Shown: positions 56,040 through 64,000 of the stretch, piece after piece
How the letters are laid out: every line of letters starts with the position of its first letter
Numbering within the stretch: position 1 is the first letter of the stretch
From: Rhizophagus irregularis
Lineage: Eukaryota > Glomeromycota > Glomeromycetes > Glomerales > Glomeraceae
DNA length: 64,000 nt
Assembly: GCF_026210795.1 (NCBI RefSeq)
Contig: NC_089435.1
Coordinates: 2,418,001-2,482,000 of the forward strand
Direction: 5' to 3'
Notes under the pieces: model-generated
What the model was told of the DNA's origin: nothing
Databases searched by the model: none
The model's input: only the letters and a program-made list of their open reading frames with translations
Program-made: the position numbers and the translations under genes

Positions 56040-57682
56040 CTATATTTTCCACACAAAATTTAAACTTGTTATAGCCGAAACATTTTATATTTTCTAACGG
56101 TCATGTGACTATATTAATTCAGCCAATTTTAATTCTGGCCAGCGCTATAAATTTGAATATTTATATCTAACGGATTCAAAAAAAATCATTATGCCAAATA
56201 ATCTTAAATTAAAAATAATATTACTTTTTTAATCTAATTTATACTCTACTTTTGCCAAAATTTGATTTATCATCTTTTATGAATCACTTACATAATACTT
56301 AATAATAAAACTAACGCTGAACGATTAAAAATTAAATTTTATTTAATTGGAAAATAAGTGAACAAAGTTATATCAGGAATGTAGTTATATTAAACTTCTA
56401 CAAATTTAAATTACTGATATAGTAAATATTTCAATTTAAAAAATATACAATGATAGTATATACAGAACATGTTCAATTATAAAGACATACTATATTAACC
56501 ATAATTATATAAGAGCAAAAAATATTTTATTATAAATTATCGATCTATTTTTTGATTTCTCAACTGCGCCATTAAATCCTTGTTATATATAAATGAATTA
56601 ATTAAATTAATTTCTTATAAATAATTACAACCAGTTTATTTATAATCACTTTTTATATAAGTTGAAAAAATAGAACATCAATTAAATTACTTTCCAAAAA
56701 TTTGGAAACTATTAAATTTAGAATTATTATGTTATAAAGCTAAGAGCATTAACATTGAATAATAGTAAAGATGAATTAAAATAAAGTAATGCAATAAAAA
56801 TATGGCAACGTTCTTCAGAAACAAGGGCAGAAACATCAACTAAAAGATTATAACGTAATTAAAGAAATTATTTAGTAAAATTAAGAGTGAAAAATAAAAA
56901 TAAGAAATATTAAAATATCTTGATATCTGCTTAAAATTAACTATGAATCATGTGGCAATATGTCGAACGGTTTGGTCTTATACATAGCGAAATTTAATAT
57001 AATGGAACCATCCGTTCCATTAGTTAAATTTGTCAAAAAATCCATTATATCGAGAAATCCATTGTATCGAGGGTAGTATGATTTGTAGTTCATTACTTAA
57101 ATATATTCATTCATGTAACATTCATTTATTATGCAGCCAAATAGGATAATGTCGTTATTAACATACTGATATTTTTAGATAAATTATTATCTTTGATATT
57201 TTTGACGCATTACGTCATTTAGATTTAATTTTTGTAAAATACCTATTGTTTACTATGCTTTTTATATGGTACATGATCTTGAACGTTTGCATAATAACAC
57301 ATTTATTGGGTATGGTGCTTCACAGTTTGGTGATATTTCAACCCCCTTACCAGAACCCCGAGCAATATATAAATAGGTAACAAGAGATCAGCACTCATTT
57401 ACTATTGACTTTTACGATTTGGAATTGCATGATTCCGCCTGAAACTATCCAAAAAAGGATGGATCTACACATTATTTTGGTTCATTACCCATCTACTATT
57501 AAATAACTCTCATATAATATGAGATTGTATTGCACATTGTACTGTACACGCAATCATCCGAATAAAGAAGGATGGCTAGGTGTTGCCAGACATATCATTG
57601 AAATAATGAAATTTTTCGTACATTGCAGCGACGTTATTCATGCTATTTTATCTAAATAAAACGAATAATATTGAATATTCGG
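56040..57682. other. AT-rich spacer with a pogo-like half-element
   Basis: 56985-57075 contains TCCATTATATCGAG and CCATTGTATCGAGGG, resembling one end of the Tc1/mariner-type MITE at 4531. No gene is supported. Confidence 0.4.
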
Positions 57683-57689
57683 TATAAAA
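57683..57689 (+). promoter_or_regulatory. TATA box of the dehydrogenase gene
   Basis: TATAAAA lies 48 nt before the ATG at 57731. Confidence 0.45.
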
Positions 57690-57730
57690 TATCCTCGTTC
57701 TCGTTTAATTCGCAACTATTAACAAAAATA

Positions 57731-59102
57731 ATGCCCGTCAAATTATCGGACAACTACGATCTATCAAAGCATGTTATAATTCTTACTGGTGCAACTGATG
57801 GTAATTATTTTTCTTAAAATTTTAAAAATTATATCAATACTTTAAAAAGTTTTAATAATTATTGATGAATTATAACTGAAGGCATCGGTAAAGAGATGGC
57901 AAAGATTTTATTTGGATTTAATCCAAAACGTTTGATCTTACCCGCTCGTAATAAAGAAAAAGGAAATAAATTATTAGAATATCTTAAATCTTTTAAAGGA
58001 CATACAGATAATGTTGAAATTTGGGAAATGGATTTAGCAGATTTACAAAGTGTAAAAACTTTTGCTAATAAATTCATTAATGAAGTTGGAGAATTACATA
58101 TGTTAATTAATAATGCAGGTAAATAAGATTTATTTACAATATTTTACGGATAAAAAAACCCCATCACGTGACTTCGAACGAAAATAATACCTTTTTTATT
58201 TTAATCACGTCGTTTGACATTTGTATGATATTAATATTAATATTCTTTCAGGTATAGAAACTAAAAGACAAATCCTTAAAACGAAGGATAACTTGGAATT
58301 ACAATTTCAGGTAATCTTTCTTTACGAGTCATTTATATAATATAACCGAATTTTAACGATTATACATTTATTTTTTAGGTCAACCATTTATCACAATTTT
58401 TGCTTACCATATTATTATTGGATACGATGAAGAAATCAGTCTCTACTGAATTACCCGGAAAAATTGTACTTACTAGCTCGAGAGCAAACGATTTCGGAGA
58501 AATTGATTTTGATAATTTAAATCTTGAAAAAGGTGCTTACTGGAACCCTCTTAAGGGTTATGCAAATACAAAGTTAATGGTAAGATTTCCAATTAAAATT
58601 TATTTGTTGAATCTTTATTTAATAATCAATATTAATAGCTTTTACTAATTATATATACTTGTTTGTTAAAACAAGAATATTCTTATTTGTAAAGAATTAG
58701 GTCGTATGCTTCAAAACGATCGTAAGTATTAAAAGAAGAAAACAATTTATTATAAACATATGAAAGAAAATTTAATCGATAATTTTATTTTTTAAATATG
58801 CAGATATTACAACATATTCGCATCATCCTGGTGTAATTTTAACAAACATAGCCCATTTGAATACCGGTTTTTCCATCTCAACTTTTATCATAAATACACT
58901 TTCGAGACTAAACGGAATAACAGCCGAGCAAGGTGCTACCAATGTTCTATATCCTGAGTTTTCTCTTGAAAATAAAGAAACGGGAAAATATTTTGATGAA
59001 GGCATTGAACAAGAACCAAATAAAATAGCAGATGATCAAGAAATCGCAAAGAAACTATGGAGTGTCTCTGAACAAATGTTAAAAGAACGTGGAATGATTT
59101 GA
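57731..59102 (+). CDS. Short-chain dehydrogenase/reductase (retinol-dehydrogenase/WWOX-like), six exons
   Basis: Exons 57731-57800, 57882-58118, 58252-58310, 58379-58579, 58676-58721 and 58804-59102 join in phase to 303 residues. The product is an NAD(P)-dependent oxidoreductase of the classical SDR fold. Dinucleotide-binding TGATDGIG is at 19-26 and is split by the first intron. Also present are LINNAG near 100, serine in VLTSSRA (155/156), the catalytic pair Y183-K187 in GYANTKLM, and HHPGVILTN after it. Length and motif spacing fit the retinol-dehydrogenase/WWOX-like branch; the substrate cannot be read. The acceptor before exon 5 (AACAAG) is weak but required by frame. No lesion seen; it looks functional. 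Confidence 0.92.
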
Positions 59103-60321
59103 AACTTTAATCTTTAAAATTCTTTAAATTTTTATTTATTTCTTACTATGATTTCTTTGTGTATACAGTATAAATATATATATCACCAAATTTTAAAATT
59201 TTTATCTCTTATTTGTACATGTTAAAAGCAATTTATTGAATAAAATGACTTTTTTATTTTTATAAATTTTTTGTCATAAAAATTTTTATTTAAAAATAGT
59301 AACGTTACTTCCTGTAACTGAAAATTTCGTAGTTTGTTAATTAAGTTACAGTCACCATTATTATTAAGCTAAAGTGAAAATAAATACTAATTGCTTAATT
59401 AAAACGGTTATGGGTCTAAATCGCGACGGGTCAAATTTGTCCTACTGAATACTTCTAATGATTCCGAATGTATAATATATTATTATGCTTCATATGATTT
59501 AAAAACTTTTTCATACCCAAATAAACTTTCTGAGACGGCTGATCAGCTATTGACATCACTACTTTTGTGCGGAATTTAGATTAGTTGGAATTTGAAATGG
59601 AAGGATATAAGTTTTTCGAGAAAAAAATGATGGCGCAGTAAAATGATAAAATTAGAATTGTCTTTTAATAATAATTTGATTATATTTTTAACTATTTAAA
59701 ATATAAATTTATTACCAAATTGAACTTTTATTATTCTATAAATAAATCATTGTTAAAATAAGAAATTTAATTAATTTAATTGTAAAGTTTATAATCACGA
59801 GTCACAACTCATTTTTTTTGAACAAAAAAAAATTTTTTTTTTTTTACGAAATTTATTTATTTATCTTATTTATTTTTCGTTAAAACCTAATTTTCACTAA
59901 CGAACTTTCAATTTAGATATTTTTTTTTTTGAATTTAAGTCGATTCTCTAAAATTTTGAACATTGTACCGCACATAAAATGATTTAACTCAATTTCGTAT
60001 TATAAAAACTTAAACAACAAAGTCTTGTATCACCACCAAAAAATTATTACGATTGATGTAATTTACTACTTATCTATAATTTAAGTATTTCCGTATTATA
60101 TGAAAGTGCATGATCATTTTCATCAATCGTAATATTAAAAGTTCAAAATTAACACTGATGTTATAACGCTTGGGTTTGTCTTAGAAGATAATGCAATTAT
60201 ATCTGAACAATTTATCATCAACCCTGTATTTTCCTAAATAATATCAAGATAATTCACTAAAAAGATACATAAAAAAAGAATGAATTATTTGTTTAGTAAA
60301 AGTATCAGCTACAATATCTTT
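59103..60321. other. AT-rich spacer
   Basis: Nothing recognised beyond homopolymers near 59810-59840. Confidence 0.5.
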
Positions 60322-60512
60322 TGAAATTGGAGATCAACGGAACTTATCAGACTATCATACCGAGTTATTACAAATCAAAGAAAAGCAGCAAGCTTCTAGA
60401 AGACTGTGAGCAATAGCAAAATCATGATGTATTAGTGCGGTTGATGGAGATAAACTTTTAGATGTTAAGATGCAAGATATTCAGGAACAATTAAAACATG
60501 TTACAAAAGAAG
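60322..60512 (+). pseudogene. Coding relic with in-frame stops, unknown family
   Basis: One frame reads DQRNLSDYHTELLQIKEKQQ and SAVDGDKLLDVKMQDIQEQL, protein-like and helical, but is cut by two TGA codons. Possibly a fragment of a transposon protein or a host gene. Not recognised. Confidence 0.4.
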
Positions 60513-61121
60513 ACACACAACCTTACAATAAGTGAGTTGAAGTTTCACTGAGTTATTGAGCATTAAGCGTGCTTGTAATAGGGTTCTTTCGATAAGTTCC
60601 TTGAAAGAAGTTGCCAAACAGTTACGATAATAAGATTGAGAATTGATAAAAAAATCAAGATGAATAAAGTGATGCAAACTCATTGCTTTTTTAAGCGTAA
60701 AAGTAAATGAATCCTTATTTGAATTTTGACAATTCTGGAACGCCAAACTTGATAACATTATCACTTTCGCGTGTCAGTGAATAACGCCAGGATGGTTACA
60801 AAAAAAATTGTAAATCTGGATGTTTTACATGAGACGTCAGACGTCTGAGACGCGATTTTTAAGTTTACAAGTTTGTTTTATTTTAATAATATATTATTTT
60901 TACGTTTAAAAATGGTTTGTTTATTTAAAATAAATAATTATTAAACACATAGTTCTATATTGGGCCGGTGACCTACAGTACCACAGTATGACTAAAAATC
61001 ATATAAGCGGTATAAGCGGACTTTGATCAGCTAAAATATTATCAGACTAATCGGGACTATTAATTATGAGTCATCTCTTTTGTCTCATGATTTTGATTAT
61101 GACATAATTGACTAACAAATT
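60513..61121. other. Spacer
   Basis: No supported gene. A palindromic GACGTCAGACGTC lies near 60833. An 87-codon minus-strand frame at 60501-60764 is not recognisable. Confidence 0.4.
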
Positions 61122-61130
61122 TATATAAAA
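61122..61130 (+). promoter_or_regulatory. TATA box with pyrimidine-rich leader before the tandem array
   Basis: TATATAAAA is followed by AGCCCCTCC and about 50 nt of CT-rich DNA, then AATAAAC, as in LTR or strong Pol II promoter regions. It lies about 330 bp before the first tandem unit and could drive its transcription. Confidence 0.4.
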
Positions 61131-61439
61131 AGCCCCTCCAGAAATTTTTCTCTCTCTTTCTCTTCACTCTTGTCAATAAACTTATTTATTTCACAGTATT
61201 TTATCCCTTCCTTTTTAAAAAGTTCTTAATAAAATTTTTTTATTTTATTTTAACTTAAATTTTTACTTTTGTTTTGTTGTTAATACGTCCTTCTGTCTCT
61301 CTCTCACACATTTCAGGGAAGACTTATGATCTAAAGCTTAGGGTGGGCTTCAAAGCCTAATAAACAAAGACGTCACATACACCTAAGAAAGGGACGAAGT
61401 GTCAAAATTTTTGATGATATTTTCAGCAAAGCTAATAGT

Positions 61440-64000
61440 AAATATTTATTACTTTATTATTTTTATACTTGAAACTTTATTACAAATATTGAAAAAAAAA
61501 TCTTTTTTTATTATAGAGTGATAGGATATAATGAAGATGAAGGTGTACATATTTTCTTAGAGAAGTTCTTGAAAAAGAATGTGTATCAAGTATTAAAAAC
61601 GCGAAATTTTTTTTTTTGATGTTTATACTTTATATTTGTTATCTGATTTCTTATTATTGAATTGTATTCAATTATTTATCAATTACAGCATTATTTTGTA
61701 TTGAAATACTGGACAACAGATAAAAATTCTCTGAATGGAGCAATACTGATTTTCTAGATGAGTGTAAATGGCTTATTAAGAGACTTTAAAAGAGGTGTGT
61801 ATTTTTTTATTTGCAAAGTGGGTAACTTCCTAAGCTAAAATTAGAACAGATAACTCATTGAGTCGGGGAGTTCACAAATTTTACTTAGGAGGGTACTGGA
61901 TTTATTTGTTTGGGTTGGGTAAGAGTGAGCAAAGTAGGTAATTCCTATGAAATTACCTGCTTTTTTATTTTATTTTATTTTATTTTATTTTTATTTTTAT
62001 TTTTTTATTCCCTTTTTTTCTTTTTTTTATTTTTTTTTATTTCTCTTGTTCACTTGATAACCAACTCAAGCAAATAACATCCTACTTCGTTATTGATAAA
62101 GTCTGCTAATTCTAAAGGAGGAATTGGCTATGACTTCTTTACCATTAAATAAAAATTTAGCACACTATTAATAATTTTTTCATTCTTATAATAGGTAAAT
62201 GCAGAGATTTATAATCACTGGTAAAATGAAGAAATTTCCTAGAGGAATTCTTGAAAAAGAGTACATATCAAGTATTAAAAATGTGAAAAATTTTTACTTT
62301 ATATTTGTTATCTGATTTCTTATTATTGAATTGTATTCAATTATTTATCAATTACAGCAATTTTGTATTGAAATACTGGATAACAGATGAAAATTCTTTG
62401 AATGGAGCATTACTGATTTTCTAGATGAGTGTAAATGGCTTATTAAGAGACTTTAAAAGAGGTGTGTATTTTTTTATTTGCAAAGTGGGTAACTTCCTAA
62501 GCTAAAATTAGAACGGATAACTCATTGGAGTCGGGGAGTTCACAAATTTTACTTAGGAGGGTACTGGATTTATTTGTTTGGGTTGGGTAAGGGTGAGCAA
62601 AGTAGGTAATTCCTATGAAATTACCTGCTTTTTTATTTTATTTTATTTTATTTTTATTTTTATTTTTTTATTCCCTTTTTTTCTTTTTTTCTTTTATTTT
62701 TTTTTATTTCTCTTGTTCACTTGATAACCAACTCAAGCAAATAACATCCTACTTTGTTATTGATAAAGTCTGCTAATTCTAAAGGAGGAATTGGCTATGT
62801 CTTCTTTACCATTAAATAAAAATTTAGCACACTATTAATAATTTTTTCATTCTTATAATAGGTAAATGCAGAGATTTACAATCACTGGTAAAATGAAGAA
62901 ATTTCCTAGAGGAATTCTTGAAAAAGAGTACATATCAAGTATTAAAAATGTGAAAATTTTTTACTTTATATTTGTTATCTGATTTCTTATTATTGAATTG
63001 TATTCAATTATTTATCAATTACAGCAATTTTGTATTGAAATACTGGACAACAGATGAAAATTCTTTGAATGGAGCATTACTGATTTTCTAGATGAGTGTA
63101 AATGGCTTATTAAGAGACTTTAAAAGAGGTGTGTATTTTTTTATTTGCAAAGTGGGTAACTTTCTAAGCTAAAATTAGAACGGATAACTCATTGAGTCGG
63201 GGAGTTCACAAATTTTACTTAGGAGGGTACTGGATTTATTTGTTTGGGTTGGGTAAGGGTGAGCAAAGTAGGTAATTCCTATGAAATTACCTGCTTTTTT
63301 ATTTTATTTTATTTTATTTTTATTTTTATTTTTTTATTCCCTTTTTTTCTTTTTTTCTTTTATTTTTTTTATTTCTATTGTTCACTTGATAACCAACTCA
63401 AGCAAATAACATCCTACTTTGTTATTGATAAAGTCTGCTAATTCTAAAGGAGGAATTGGCTATGTCTTCTTTACCATTAAATAAAAATTTAGCACACTAT
63501 TAATAATTTTTTCATTCTTATAATAGGTAAATGTAGAGATTTACAATCACTGGTAAAATGAGAAATTTCCTAAAGGAATTCTTGAAAAAGAGTGCATATC
63601 AAGTATTAAAAATGTGAAAAATTTTTACTTTATATTTGTTATCTGATTTCTTATTATTGAATTGTATTCAATTATTTATCAATTACAGCAATTTTGTATT
63701 GAAATACTGGACAACAGATGAAAATTCTTTGAATGGAGCATTACTGATTTTCTAGATGAGTGTAAATGGCTTATTAAGAGACTTTAAAAGAGGTGTGTAT
63801 TTTTTTATTTGCAAAGTGGGTAACTTTCTAAGCTAAAATTAGAACGGATAACTCATTGAGTCGGGGAGTTCACAAATTTTACTTAGGAGGGTACTGGATT
63901 TATTTGTTTGGGTTGGGTAAGGGTGAGCAAAGTAGGTAATTCCTATGAAATTACCTGCTTTTTTATTTTATTTTATTTTATTTTTATTTTTATTTTTTTA
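61440..64000 (+). repeat. Tandem array of about 665-bp units with exon-like pieces, continues past window
   Basis: The word GGTGTGTATTT recurs at 61794, 62461, 63128 and 63792, giving periods of 667, 667 and 664 bp. Units 2 to 4 differ by only a few bases; the first is more diverged on its left. Each unit carries plus-strand exon-like segments: RGILEKEYISSIKNVK after an intron-like acceptor (ATAATAG), and FVLKYWTTDENSLNGALLIF, a stop, then MSVNGLLRDFKR after an acceptor (AATTACAG), followed by donor GTGTGT. An AGGTAATT/AAATTACCT hairpin and a T-rich tract (TTTTATTTTA)n follow. The array seems to be an amplified gene fragment, not a known satellite. The right end is outside the window. Confidence 0.85.

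Noticed and set aside
60501-60764. 87-codon minus-strand ORF
   Set aside because: No motif, no clear start context; could be chance in this composition.
63244-63441. ORF with a phenylalanine-rich product inside the tandem array
   Set aside because: It is the T-rich tract of the 665-bp unit read through by chance.

Overview
The window looks like nuclear DNA of a very AT-rich fungus, most probably an arbuscular mycorrhizal fungus (Glomeromycotina, Rhizophagus-like). That assignment rests on recognition of families, not on a search. The clues are short GT-AG introns of about 60-90 nt, AT-rich spacers with long A/T homopolymers, many transposon relics, and gene families greatly expanded in those fungi: Sel1-repeat proteins joined to tyrosine-kinase-like domains, BTB-BACK-TLDc proteins, MYND zinc-finger proteins, F-box/LRR relics and a TRP-like channel with an N-terminal sensor region.

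Layout. 1-3052 is the 3' end of a Ty3/Gypsy-type LTR retrotransposon (end of RNase H, a small ORF, and an ORF fusing a dTMP-kinase-like P-loop domain to a complete integrase), closed by a 621-bp LTR. 3053-6400 is a transposon graveyard with a hAT-type foldback MITE that has a perfect 8-bp target duplication, a pogo-like MITE, and F-box and BTB relics. 7228-8731 is a BTB-BACK-TLDc gene with one frameshift. 10308-29645 holds three paralogous genes built on the same plan (N-terminal zinc ribbon, Sel1 array, second zinc ribbon, kinase). The middle copy (18911-22675) is intact. The left copy has about 34 Sel1 repeats, frame breaks and no kinase. The right copy has a nearly complete kinase exon but a broken front. 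All three share an upstream sequence box. Between the last two lies a five-exon unrecognised gene with one frame break (25504-26778).

29893-30414 is a second hAT-type MITE with a perfect 8-bp duplication. 33422-36718 carries a small membrane-protein ORF, a tandem duplication, a decayed gene and a compact four-exon gene for a 120-residue membrane/coiled-coil protein that only appears after splicing. 39861-44905 is an intact 11-exon TRP-like channel gene with a 25-nt microexon and a probable GC-AG intron. 45330-49587 holds two MYND-finger paralogues on the minus strand made by a segmental duplication that included about 200 bp of upstream DNA; nested transposon relics follow. 52716-54914 is an intact five-exon gene with the kinase in front of the Sel1 repeats, the reverse of the order at 18.9 kb. 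57731-59102 is an intact six-exon short-chain dehydrogenase. From 61.4 kb to the window end runs a tandem array of about 665-bp units carrying exon-like fragments.

Working together. There is no operon logic here. The complete genes are the Sel1-kinase (18.9 kb), the four-exon small protein, the channel, both MYND genes, the kinase-Sel1 gene and the dehydrogenase. The rest are decaying paralogues and mobile DNA. Several genes concern signalling (kinase plus adaptor repeats, a cation channel, BTB/TLDc adaptors). Exon joins were worked out by hand from reading-frame continuity and splice signals; RNA-seq would test them.
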